From Planctomycetaceae bacterium (lineage in GTDB: Bacteria; Planctomycetota; UBA1135; GCA-002686595): a DNA stretch of 64,000 bases. The number at the start of each line of letters is the position of its first letter. Position 1 is the first letter of the stretch. This document shows, piece after piece, positions 36,838-45,431 of this stretch. Position numbers and translations under genes: made by a program. The notes beneath the pieces were generated by a model. The model was given only the letters and a program-made list of their open reading frames with translations. It was not told the origin of the DNA and did no database searches. Location: NCBI GenBank assembly GCA_016125265.1, contig WGMC01000024.1, positions 62,001-126,000 of the forward strand, given 5' to 3'.

Positions 36838-36900
36838 GTAGCCTGGGGCAACGCCCCAGGTTGGCTACATGGTCGTTCCAAGGGCTGAAGGCCCGCCCCA
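36838..36900. repeat. Dispersed repeat element B, copy 5
   Basis: GTAGCCTGGGGCAACGCCCC then AGG, spacer and AAGGGCTGAAGGCCCGCCCC. It is opposite in orientation to the copy at 36117, so the two bracket the 16-bp array. The preceding AGCGCCAACGGCGCG is the same end module seen in the 49-bp repeats. Confidence 0.9.
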
Positions 36901-36936
36901 AGCTCGGCGCGCGACACCGGCGCGGCTGCGTTGGGC

Positions 36937-38973
36937 CTAGGACGCGGCGTCGGGGCGCGGCGAGCGCAGAAGAATGCGCTCGCGGAGGCCGCTGTCCTCG
37001 GAGACGAGTTCGCACGCCGCGCTCCACAGCTCGAAGTCGTCCTCGAAGCCACTCAAGCCCTCGGCATTGGCGCCCGATTGGCGCAAGCCCAGAAGGTCGC
37101 CCATGCCGCGCTGGCGCAGGTCCTCTTCGGCGATCGCAAATCCGTCGTCGGTGCGCACCAACACTTCGAGCCGCGCCGCGCGCGGGCCTTCGGCGATCAA
37201 AAAACACATGGACGGGCGGCTCGAGCGCCCCACCCGGCCGCGCAACTGGTGCAACTGGGCCAAACCGAACCGCTCGGCGCCCTCGACGACCATCACCGTC
37301 GCTTCGGGCACGTCCACACCGACCTCGAGCACGGTCGTGCCGACCAGGAGCCGCGCTTCGCCGCTGCGCAGTCGCTCGAGCGCCGCCCGCCGCACGGCCG
37401 CATCCTGGCGGCCGTGCACCAACTCGACGCCGTGGACGCCGAGGGGCGACCCGGCAAACTCCGCGAAGAGGTCCTCGGCCCCCTGACCCTCGGACGTGGA
37501 TTCGATGCGCGGGGCGACCCAGAACGCGCGCCCGCCCTCCTCGAGGTGGCGCTCGAGCCACAGCAGGAGCTCCGCGCGTTTTGCCGGTGGCACCAGGTGG
37601 GTGCGCACCTTCTGGCGGCCCGGCGGCTTCTCGCGCAGCGCGCTGACCTCGAGGTCGCCGTAGAAGCTGAGCGCCAACGTGCGCGGGATCGGCGTCGCGG
37701 TCATCAGCAACGCGTGCACACCCGGATGGCGCTCGAGCAGCCGCCGCCGCTGGGCCACGCCGAAACGGTGCTGCTCGTCGATCACGAGCAAGCCGAGGCG
37801 TACGAACGGCAGGTCGCCGAAGATCAGCGCGTGGGTCCCGACGAGCACGTGCACCTCGCCGCGGCCGAGGCGCTCCTGGCAGCGCCTGCGCTCGCCGACG
37901 CTGAGGCGGCCCACGTAGAGCTCCGCCGCGAGCCCCGCGCGCGCGAAGAGCTCGCGCGACGCTTCCATGTGCTGCTCGGCGAGCAACTGCGTCGGCGCGA
38001 GCAGCGCGATCTGCCCGCCGAAGCGGTGCACGGCGAGGGCCGCCACCAGCGCGATTGCGGTTTTGCCGGCGCCCACGTCCCCTTGCAGGAGCCGGCGCAT
38101 CGGCGCCGGCCGCGACAGGTCCGCCAACACCTCGCCGACCACGCGCCGCTGGCCGTCGGTGGGCACGAAGGGCAGGTGCTCGAGGAGTTCGGGCGCAAGC
38201 GCCTCGACGTCCGCGCCGGCGCCCAGCGACACGCTGGACCCCTCACCCTCCCGTTGCCCCCGGGCTAGGCGCTGCGCCAACCGGGCCTGGAAGCCGAGCA
38301 ACGCGCCGAGGGCCAACCGCCGGCGCGCCCGCTCGAACTTCGCCCGGGACGTGGGCTGCACCAGCTCGGCCAACGCCTCGACCTCCCGCGGCAGATCGAG
38401 GCGCTCGAGCACGGCGTCGGGCACGTCCTCCTCCCAGCCCCCGCGCAGGGCCTCGAACGCGCGGCCGACCAGCCCGCGCAACATGCCCTCCGAGATGCCC
38501 TCGATCGCGGGGTAGATCGGAAGGAGCTCGCCGACATCGCCCGCGGCCGGAGCCAGTTTCGGCGCCACGAGAACGGCGACGCGCGAGCCGCCGACGCGGC
38601 CCTCCAGCTCCACCTCGGCGCCGATCGGGAGGCGCTTCTTGAGCCAGGGTTGCCCCACGAACAGCGCGTCGAGGCGCGTGTCCCCGTCGGCCAGGGTCGC
38701 GCGCAGCGCACTCTGGCGCCTTGGGCCCAGCCGGGTCCACGCCAGCGAGACCAGCCGCGCGCGCACCCGCACGGTCGCGCCGTGGGCGCGGGCGGCGTCG
38801 GCCAGGGAGCGCACGGCCTGGGTTTCGGCGAGGGCCGCGGGCGGCAGGCTGGCCAGGGCGCGCAGGGTGCCGAGGCCCGCGCGCGCGAGCAGCGCCGCCT
38901 TCGCCGGCCCGACGCCCTTCAGCGCCGAAGGCGGGTCGTCGGGGAGGATTTGCCGCTCGGTGGAGGGACTCAC
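36937..38973 (-). CDS. recG: ATP-dependent DNA helicase RecG
   Basis: A 678-residue RecG of normal length. An N-terminal wedge region starts LKGVGPAKAALLARAGLGTL. Helicase motifs are intact: Walker A GDVGAGKT, the DExH box as IDEQHRFG, TATPIPRTLALSFYGDLEVS, and motif VI QLRGRVGRSSRPS. RecG remodels stalled replication forks and branched DNA. GTG 38973 overlaps the stop of the upstream lipoprotein gene by 4 bp. Its 3' end faces the repeat region with the 16-bp array. Confidence 0.95.
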   Translation of the reverse strand: MSPSTERQILPDDPPSALKGVGPAKAALLARAGLGTLRALASLPPAALAETQAVRSLADAARAHGATVRVRARLVSLAWTRLGPRRQSALRATLADGDTRLDALFVGQPWLKKRLPIGAEVELEGRVGGSRVAVLVAPKLAPAAGDVGELLPIYPAIEGISEGMLRGLVGRAFEALRGGWEEDVPDAVLERLDLPREVEALAELVQPTSRAKFERARRRLALGALLGFQARLAQRLARGQREGEGSSVSLGAGADVEALAPELLEHLPFVPTDGQRRVVGEVLADLSRPAPMRRLLQGDVGAGKTAIALVAALAVHRFGGQIALLAPTQLLAEQHMEASRELFARAGLAAELYVGRLSVGERRRCQERLGRGEVHVLVGTHALIFGDLPFVRLGLLVIDEQHRFGVAQRRRLLERHPGVHALLMTATPIPRTLALSFYGDLEVSALREKPPGRQKVRTHLVPPAKRAELLLWLERHLEEGGRAFWVAPRIESTSEGQGAEDLFAEFAGSPLGVHGVELVHGRQDAAVRRAALERLRSGEARLLVGTTVLEVGVDVPEATVMVVEGAERFGLAQLHQLRGRVGRSSRPSMCFLIAEGPRAARLEVLVRTDDGFAIAEEDLRQRGMGDLLGLRQSGANAEGLSGFEDDFELWSAACELVSEDSGLRERILLRSPRPDAAS

Positions 38974-41339
38974 GGACGCTCGAAGAGCTCGGGGAGGTGC
39001 CGCTGGGCGGGCCTTCCGTCGACCGCGAAATCGCGCGCGCTGGTGGCGCGTCGGTCCGCGCGCCAGGTCCAGGCGACCGCGCCGGCGAGTCCGGGCCAGA
39101 GTCCCCGCGCCTCCCGCCACGACTGGGAGAACGCGCGGTAGAACTGCTCTTGCGCGAGCGCGTCCGTGGGGCCCGAACGCATCCACGGCGTGGCCCACGA
39201 ACCGGCCGTCGCGGGGAAGCCGATGCCCAGCACGAGGGCCGGCTTGCCCACGCGGTCCGAGAGCTCCCCCAAGTGCGCGAACTGCGCCATCAAGGCGCCG
39301 TAGAGTTCGCCATGTGTGGGCGCACGACCGCGCGCGAACTCCGGTACCAGGGGCGAAAACGCCATCAGTCCCACGTAGTCGAGCTCGTCCCAGAACTCGA
39401 CCCAATCGGGTTCGTCGCCGCTGCTTGCGCCGTAGGTCAAGGACGCGGCGGTGGCACCTCGGGTGCGCGCGATCCGCTCGCGCCAGGCCGAGCGGCGGAA
39501 GTCCGCCAGTTCGGGCGCCAGGCGCTCGTCGGCGGCGTTGCGCGTCGCCTTGGGCAGCTCCATGCCGAGCACGAAGTGCTCCGCGCCGGCAAGTTCGCCG
39601 AGCAGGGCGTAGTGCAAGGTCGCGCGCCCGAGGCGTGCGAACACCGCCTCCCAACCCGGAAGGGTCGTCTGGATCGTGTCGGCGATCAGGTGGCCGTGCT
39701 CGCTGGACAGCACTTCGGGCGCGAGGGCCGCCGCCAAACCCGCCCGCCGCGCCGCGCCCACGGCGGCGAAGAGCTCCAGGTCGCCGCGCAGCGCCGTGGG
39801 CCCCACGGCGGCGCCCGGCGGCACCTCCGCCTCCCAGGGCGCCCAACAGGCGAACGAGAACAGCGCCAACTGCGCACCTTCGCGGGCCAAGTCCTCGAGC
39901 CCCTCTTCGGCGACCGGATCGAACCACCTCGCATCGTCGGCCACGTCGCACCGCGCCCCCGAAAGGTGCGCCCGCGCTTCGCTGGACGCCCGGCGCCGCG
40001 CGCGCACTTCGTCGAAGTCGTCGCCGTGGTCCGCCACCAGACGGTTGAGCGTCTCGGCCCACGCCAGTTCCAGCTCCTCGTCCACTTCGATCTTCGCCGT
40101 GCCGTTCCAGAGGTCGAGGAACCGGTCGGTGCCACCGCGCTCGAGCAACAGGCCCACCAGCCGCGCCTGCAGTGGATGCACGCGCAGCGGCGACTCGAGC
40201 GGGTCGGCCGCGCCGCCCGACAACTCGTGCGCCGTGCTCGACAGTCCGCCGCGGTGCAACCACGCGCACCAGACGTCGAGCGGTTTGCCCCAGAACGTGC
40301 CCGCGCAGAGGTGCCCGACGGCCCGCGCGAACCACGGTTCGGCGGCGGGTCCGAGCAGATGTTCGAGTTCCGCGGTCACCAATGCGGCGCCGCCGTCGTC
40401 GGGCAATGCGGGGTCCACCAGCACGTGCACGAAGGTGCCCTGGCTGTTGGGGAAGGCCAGCTCCGCGCGGCCCGTCAGGGCGAACATGCGCCCCGCACTG
40501 GTGTGCAGGTACGCCACGAGCGACGTGCGCGGTTCGCCCGTGGGAAGCGGCGCCGTCGCCTCGCCGCCCAGGGCGCGGCCTCGGCCCAACGCCACGGCGG
40601 CACGGTTCACGTACCCCTCGGCGAGCTCGACGGAAAAGCGCGCCGGCGCGCTGAACGCAATCCCGCGGCGCACGAAGACGGTGCGCCCCGCGGCCTCCTG
40701 CGCCCAAGCTTCGAAGAGATCCCGCTCCACCTCGGCTCTGGGACCGTTGCCGCCGCCGTCGGTGGCGGAGTTTTTCCCGCGCGGGACGAGTCGCCCCTCG
40801 CGCTCGAGCTCGCCGGCGCGGTAGCAGGCGAACGAGGGCCGCCAGCCGAGGTCGAACACCGTGGAGTCGCGCGCCATGCGCCGGGCGTCGTTGCCCAGGC
40901 TCAGCACGAGCGGCAGTGCGGGCCGCGTGGGATCGGGCAGCACAAACCGCAGCCAGTCCTCGGGCCGCCCGTAGTCGCGGTCCAGGAAACGGAATCCGAG
41001 GGCACCGTCGGCGCGCCGCTCCACACCCAACAGGTCGAGCCACTCCGCGGCGTCGGGGTCGCCGACCTCGAGGGCCAGGATGCGCGCCGCATCGCCGTCC
41101 ACGGTTGCCCCGGGCGCGCGCACCACGACGTCCAGACCGAGCGACGACAACCGCAGGGCCGCGCGCTCGGCGGCGTCCCCGAGTGCGCCCGGCTCGGCCA
41201 CGAGGACCACCTTGCCGCCGTCCATGAGCGCGCGGTAGAGCTCGTGCGGCCCCGAGAACTCCGAAGACGCGCGGGGCCCACAGGCCGCGACGAGGGCCAC
41301 CGCGAGCAGCGGGATCGCGCGGACATGGAGCAGGCCCAT
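38970..41339 (-). CDS. Lipoprotein with C-terminal TIM-barrel, glycosidase-like
   Basis: A 789-residue lipoprotein (lipobox VAAC, C20). The first two thirds include an insertion-rich region with a peptidase-MA or M1-like look (ELEHLLGPAAEPWFARAVGHL). The last third reads as a TIM-barrel of the GH113-like kind: WVEFWDELDYVGLMAFSPLV and GKPALVLGIGFPATAGSWATPW, ending with VAWTWRAD. GH113 enzymes are beta-mannanases, but no catalytic pair is assigned here. The gene is translationally coupled to recG, an unusual pairing likely to reflect genome compactness. The start gives a good lipoprotein signal. Confidence 0.6.
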   Translation of the reverse strand: MGLLHVRAIPLLAVALVAACGPRASSEFSGPHELYRALMDGGKVVLVAEPGALGDAAERAALRLSSLGLDVVVRAPGATVDGDAARILALEVGDPDAAEWLDLLGVERRADGALGFRFLDRDYGRPEDWLRFVLPDPTRPALPLVLSLGNDARRMARDSTVFDLGWRPSFACYRAGELEREGRLVPRGKNSATDGGGNGPRAEVERDLFEAWAQEAAGRTVFVRRGIAFSAPARFSVELAEGYVNRAAVALGRGRALGGEATAPLPTGEPRTSLVAYLHTSAGRMFALTGRAELAFPNSQGTFVHVLVDPALPDDGGAALVTAELEHLLGPAAEPWFARAVGHLCAGTFWGKPLDVWCAWLHRGGLSSTAHELSGGAADPLESPLRVHPLQARLVGLLLERGGTDRFLDLWNGTAKIEVDEELELAWAETLNRLVADHGDDFDEVRARRRASSEARAHLSGARCDVADDARWFDPVAEEGLEDLAREGAQLALFSFACWAPWEAEVPPGAAVGPTALRGDLELFAAVGAARRAGLAAALAPEVLSSEHGHLIADTIQTTLPGWEAVFARLGRATLHYALLGELAGAEHFVLGMELPKATRNAADERLAPELADFRRSAWRERIARTRGATAASLTYGASSGDEPDWVEFWDELDYVGLMAFSPLVPEFARGRAPTHGELYGALMAQFAHLGELSDRVGKPALVLGIGFPATAGSWATPWMRSGPTDALAQEQFYRAFSQSWREARGLWPGLAGAVAWTWRADRRATSARDFAVDGRPAQRHLPELFERP

Positions 41340-41592
41340 CGGAGGGAGAGTGTAGTGGCGCGGCCGCGCGGAACGGCGCCGGCGGGCACGGGGACCCGCT
41401 CCCAGGCCCATCCGCGGTCGGTGGCGGCGCGGGGCAAGGCACGGTGTTTGCGGCGACACCCCTACCGGGTCCGGGGCGCCCCCCGTGTAAGGGATGTCCT
41501 GGTTCCGGCGGCCGCGGGTGCCATCCCTCCCGCCGCGTACGATAAGGAGGAGGGCAGCCCGCGCGATCCCGTCGTGCCACCGCCTTTGCACC

Positions 41593-42525
41593 ATGTTCTT
41601 CAGTTTGCTCGCACTCGCCGCCCTCGCCCTCGTGGTCCTCGCTCCTTCCTGGGGCCCGGGCACCCACCTCGAGTACAGCGACCGCCTCTGGCGCCGGCGA
41701 CGCGAGGTGCTGCCCCACGACAAGGCCCTGTTGCTCGGGGAAGAGCGCGCGGCCTTCGCGTACGGCAGCCTCGCCGCGGACCTCATCCACTTCAAGACCT
41801 TCGGCGGCCACTACAACCACTGCCACCGCTGGACGATCGTCGACGAGATGCTCGAGCTGGCCACCGCGCCCGCCGAGGAGGCCTTCGCGTTCGGCTACTT
41901 GAGCCACCTGGCCGCCGACACCATCGCCCACAACCACTTCGTGCCCTACCACCTCGCCCGCTACGGGCGCAGCGCGAAGGGCCTGGGGCACCTGTACTGG
42001 GAGGTCACCGCCGACCGGTTCGTCGACCAAGCCCGTTGGCAGGAGATGGGCGCGCTCAAATCCGACCGCAGCCTGGGGCGGCTGGACGAGCTTGTGCACC
42101 GCACCGTCGAACGCACGATCCTGCCGCGCGGCGCGAACAAGGTGCTGTTCCAGCACGTACTGCTTTCCGGCGAGCGCGATACCTGGCGCACGCGGATCGA
42201 CCGCCTGCAACCCCTGCAGAGCGTGCGTCTGACGGAGAGTTTCCTCGAGGAGTTCCGCACGGCCGCGACCGAGCGCGCGGTGCTCGCACTCACACCCGGC
42301 GGCCTCGATCGGCTGGCGCACGTAGACACCAACGGCATCGCCGCACAGGGCGCGGCGATGGACGTGGTGCGCCAATCCGGCAGGTCGTTGCTCGGCCTGC
42401 GCGGTCCCACCATGGGGCACGACGACGTGGAGCGCTCCGCCGCCGGCTTCCTGCTGGGGATGGAAACACCGCCGGAAGCCACCGGCCAGCCGCTGTGGCT
42501 GCCCGCCAGCCAACGCGCGTCCTAG
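41593..42525 (+). CDS. Zinc-dependent phospholipase C-like protein
   Basis: A 310-residue protein of the Zn-dependent PLC-like family. After a hydrophobic leader (MFFSLLALAALALVVL) come WGPGTHLEYSD, ADLIHFKTF, YNHCHRWTIVDEML and GYLSHLAADTIAHNHFVPYH. These supply the His/Asp pattern of the family's metal site. The leader ends at the first metal ligand region, as in other members. Substrate may be lipid, though many members are uncharacterised. It is transcribed divergently from the TIM-barrel lipoprotein across 253 bp in which no clear site was seen. Confidence 0.75.
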   Translation: MFFSLLALAALALVVLAPSWGPGTHLEYSDRLWRRRREVLPHDKALLLGEERAAFAYGSLAADLIHFKTFGGHYNHCHRWTIVDEMLELATAPAEEAFAFGYLSHLAADTIAHNHFVPYHLARYGRSAKGLGHLYWEVTADRFVDQARWQEMGALKSDRSLGRLDELVHRTVERTILPRGANKVLFQHVLLSGERDTWRTRIDRLQPLQSVRLTESFLEEFRTAATERAVLALTPGGLDRLAHVDTNGIAAQGAAMDVVRQSGRSLLGLRGPTMGHDDVERSAAGFLLGMETPPEATGQPLWLPASQRAS

Positions 42526-42686
42526 AACCGCCAGGTGCGCGGAACGCCAGGTGCGCGCAACGCCGGGTGCGCTGATCGCCGGGTGCGCTGATCGCCGGGT
42601 GCGGGGAACGCCGGGTGCGCTGATCGCCGGGTGCGCGGAACGCCGGGTGCGCGGGAACGCCGGGTGCGCGGAACGCCGGGTGCGCG
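42526..42686. repeat. 16-bp tandem repeat, ten units
   Basis: Units of GAACGCCGGGTGCGCG type (variants GATCGCC..., AACCGCCAGG...) run from the base after the stop at 42525 up to element A copy 2; one unit has an extra G. The core GCCGGGTGCGCG matches the 18-bp repeat next to element A copy 1. Confidence 0.9.
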
Positions 42687-42816
42687 GGCCTCCTGGCCCG
42701 CCTTGTTCCGGACCCTACGGTGCGATCTGTAGGGGCGCGGCCCTGTCCGCGCCCAAGGGGCGTAGCACCGCCGGGAACGGCCCCGCGCTCCGAGGCGGGC
42801 CTGGAGGCCCGCGCAC
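42682..42816 (-). repeat. Dispersed repeat element A, copy 2
   Basis: Inverted relative of 3546-3680, of the same length to within a few bases. The ends carry GCGGGCCTCCTGGCCCGCC and GGCGGGCCTGGAGGCCCGC, and the middle carries GCGGCCCTGTCCGCGCCCAA. It lies between the convergent genes ending at 42525 and 42891. Confidence 0.85.
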
Positions 42817-42875
42817 CCGGCCCGCGCACCCGGCCCGCGCACCCGGCACGCGCACCCGGCACGCGCACCCGGCCT
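42811..42875. repeat. 13-bp tandem repeat, five units
   Basis: GCGCACCCGGCCC and close variants repeat at 42811, 42824, 42837, 42850 and 42863. The array completes the right flank of element A copy 2 and stops 15 bp before the end of the glycosidase-like gene. A similar run flanks copy 1 (about 3678-3730). Confidence 0.88.
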
Positions 42876-42890
42876 ACGCACCCGCTTGCG

Positions 42891-45431
42891 TCAGTGCCCG
42901 CGCGGGCGGAAGTCCGCGGGGACCCGGTGCACGATGCGCAGCCGTCGGTAGCCGTCCTCGAGCCAGCGTGCGGGATCCAGCTCGAGCCACTGCTCCAGGT
43001 CGCAGCGCACGATCTCGCGACGGGTCTCGAGCCCCGGGCCGTCCCACACGAGTTCCAACTCGAAACGCGTTGCCCAAGGGTCCTGCGCCAGGCGCGATAC
43101 CCAACTCGGCCCTAGGCCGATGCGTTCCGTCCGCAGGACCACCTCGTTGCCCTCGACGTCGCTCTGCCCCAGATACTCAGGCATGGGGTAGAGCGCGGGC
43201 TGCCCCGTGAGCTCCATGCCCAGTGCGCCGTGCAGACGCAGTTGCTCGCGCTCGACGGCGGCCCCGCGGCTGTCCATGTAGAACCGATCGGGCGCGCGCA
43301 GCACCTCGTAGCGATCCCCCGCGACCTCGACCAGCCCGGCCTCGAGGTCCGGATACTGCACGAGCCGCCCCCACGGCGCGATCGTCCGTTTGCGCCCCGC
43401 TCGCACCTCCGCGTCGAACGAGTTCGGCGTCAGGTTGGCCCACACGATGGATCCGTCCGACGCCTCCACCCGCACCTGGGTTTCGCCGCGCCGAAAGCTC
43501 ATCCCCTGGGCCAGAGCTCCGGCCAAATCGACCCAGCGCCCCATGGGATCCCGGTAGCGAATCGAAGTCGGCCGCCGGTCGGGATGCGCGAGCCGCTGGG
43601 CGGGCGCGGCCGTCGCCCACCAGTCGCGCGCGGCATCGCCCACACGCGTGCGTTCGTACCACCAGGTGTACCCGGCGGCGCCGTAGAGGGCCGCCAGGGT
43701 GTGCAGTTCGTCGCGCCAGGCGGGCTCGTAGACGGGCCCCTTCCAGTCCCACGCGGGATAGACGAACCGCGGCGGATCGCCGAGGCCCGCACGCACATCC
43801 TTGCCGTGAAGTGTGCCGAGCACGTAGTCCGGCACGATGGTCATGTTGCGGCCAATGACCGCGATGTCGCGGTTCGCGGTTGTGTACCCCGGATACCCGT
43901 GGGTCACGTCGAACTCGCCGGTCCAGTAGAGCCGCGCCAGACCGAGGGACCCCTCGCTGGCGACCGGACCGCCGTGCACACGACGCAGGGTGTCGAGCAC
44001 CGCATGCCAATCGGAGAGCACCGCGCGCACGAAGCCCCAGCCGGGTTCGTCGGCATCCAGATCGACCGGCGGATGGATCGCGCCGATCGAGTCCGAGTAG
44101 CTGCCTTCGGTGTCGAAGAGCCGATGGAACTCGGCTTCGATCTTGGGCGCCAACTCCGCCGCCACTCGGCTCTTCAAGAAACGCCCGCCATCGGGCACGG
44201 TGCGTGGTTCGCCCGTGTTGCCGAGAACGTCCCAGCCCTCGCGCCCCTCGCTGTTGAACGCCCAGTTGTGGTGCAGCGCGAAGCCGAATCCCGCGGCGCG
44301 CGCGGCCTCGCGCACGGCCAGGAGCCCCGCCTCGCCGCCCCACATCTCGCGCGGCGGCAGCACGTCGGTGGGATACCCGGTGTCGTAGCCGTCCTTTTGC
44401 CAGTGGCGCATCCAGACGAAGAGGTCCCGCACGCCGCTGGCCGCCAGTTCCTCGAGGCCGCGCTTCGCGAGGTCGAACGGCGTCGCGTTGTAGTCGAGGT
44501 AGTAGCGCTCGCCCGCGCGCGCGCGGTCGGGGCTGGCCGGGCGGTCCTGGGACGGCAACACGTCGAGCAGATCGTCCGACCAGGTCAACCAGATGCGCTC
44601 GGCGAGTGGCCGCACATCGCCCGCGGTGTTGGGCACGTAGATCGCGCGCTGCCAGGCCTCGCGGCCGCCGTCGGCGGTGCGGCGGTCCGGATCGAGCACG
44701 TCGATGCGCGTCGCGTTCGAGTGCACGGGATCGAACCACGCGGTCAAGTACCGCACGGCGCCGTCGCGGCCCACGAAAACACACACCGCGCCCTGGTCCG
44801 CATACGGCACGGGGAGGACACGCACGAGCGCCACGTCGGGCGATGGCACGAGGGCTCCGAGGTTCACCTCGCGCCCCACACCGGCCGGACCGCTGAGGTC
44901 GATGCGAAGGCTCCGGCCCTGGGCCTCGAAGCGGGCCTGCGTGCCGTCCTGCAGGGTCGCGAGCAGCGCTCCGCCGTCGCGTTCGACCCGCGCCATCGCC
45001 GAGGCGCCGGCCGCCGACACGACTTGCGCCCCCGGCAGGGCCGGCTGCACCCAACCCAGGTCCAGGACCTCGACGAGGTCGAGCAGCTCGGTCGCGCCGG
45101 GCCGCAGGCGCCAGCGGAAGGGGGCGCGCTCGCCGCCCACCTCGATGTCCATGTCGCGGGCGCTGCCGCGCACGGTGATCGGTACGGACTCGAGCGCCCC
45201 GCGGGGCACACTTCCCGCCTGGACGCGGCGCAGGAACTCGGCCGCGGCCCCGTGCGAGGCCTCCGCCCCCTCCGCCGTGCCCGCCGGCGGCTCCTGCCAC
45301 GCCGCGGGGGAAACGGGCGCCCACAGGCACAGGAACGCGGCGGCCGCCAACGGCCAACGCGCCCCCCTGTGGGCTCCGTTGCCGTTCTCAGAAGCGGAAG
45401 TAACGCAGGACAAAGTCCGACTGGTCCCCAT
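42891..45431 (-). CDS. Secreted glycoside hydrolase-like protein
   Basis: A protein of up to 846 residues, not firmly placed in a family. It has a late signal peptide (WPLAAAAFLCLWAPVSPAAW), an N-terminal beta domain and then a TIM-barrel-like region with DLFVWMRHWQKDGYDTGYP and DTEGSYSDSIGAIHPP, followed by a beta-sandwich C-terminus. The layout resembles GH101 or DUF5696-type glycosidases; Asp and Glu residues in those two segments are catalytic candidates. The only ATG with a usable signal, at 45431, overlaps the upstream gene by 44 bp, so the start is uncertain. Confidence 0.6.
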   Translation of the reverse strand: MGTSRTLSCVTSASENGNGAHRGARWPLAAAAFLCLWAPVSPAAWQEPPAGTAEGAEASHGAAAEFLRRVQAGSVPRGALESVPITVRGSARDMDIEVGGERAPFRWRLRPGATELLDLVEVLDLGWVQPALPGAQVVSAAGASAMARVERDGGALLATLQDGTQARFEAQGRSLRIDLSGPAGVGREVNLGALVPSPDVALVRVLPVPYADQGAVCVFVGRDGAVRYLTAWFDPVHSNATRIDVLDPDRRTADGGREAWQRAIYVPNTAGDVRPLAERIWLTWSDDLLDVLPSQDRPASPDRARAGERYYLDYNATPFDLAKRGLEELAASGVRDLFVWMRHWQKDGYDTGYPTDVLPPREMWGGEAGLLAVREAARAAGFGFALHHNWAFNSEGREGWDVLGNTGEPRTVPDGGRFLKSRVAAELAPKIEAEFHRLFDTEGSYSDSIGAIHPPVDLDADEPGWGFVRAVLSDWHAVLDTLRRVHGGPVASEGSLGLARLYWTGEFDVTHGYPGYTTANRDIAVIGRNMTIVPDYVLGTLHGKDVRAGLGDPPRFVYPAWDWKGPVYEPAWRDELHTLAALYGAAGYTWWYERTRVGDAARDWWATAAPAQRLAHPDRRPTSIRYRDPMGRWVDLAGALAQGMSFRRGETQVRVEASDGSIVWANLTPNSFDAEVRAGRKRTIAPWGRLVQYPDLEAGLVEVAGDRYEVLRAPDRFYMDSRGAAVEREQLRLHGALGMELTGQPALYPMPEYLGQSDVEGNEVVLRTERIGLGPSWVSRLAQDPWATRFELELVWDGPGLETRREIVRCDLEQWLELDPARWLEDGYRRLRIVHRVPADFRPRGH

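Noticed and set aside
36937..42513. One giant minus-strand protein of over 1800 residues containing RecG
   Set aside because: The frame merely stays open. RecG starts at GTG 38973 and the TIM-barrel lipoprotein occupies another frame upstream.
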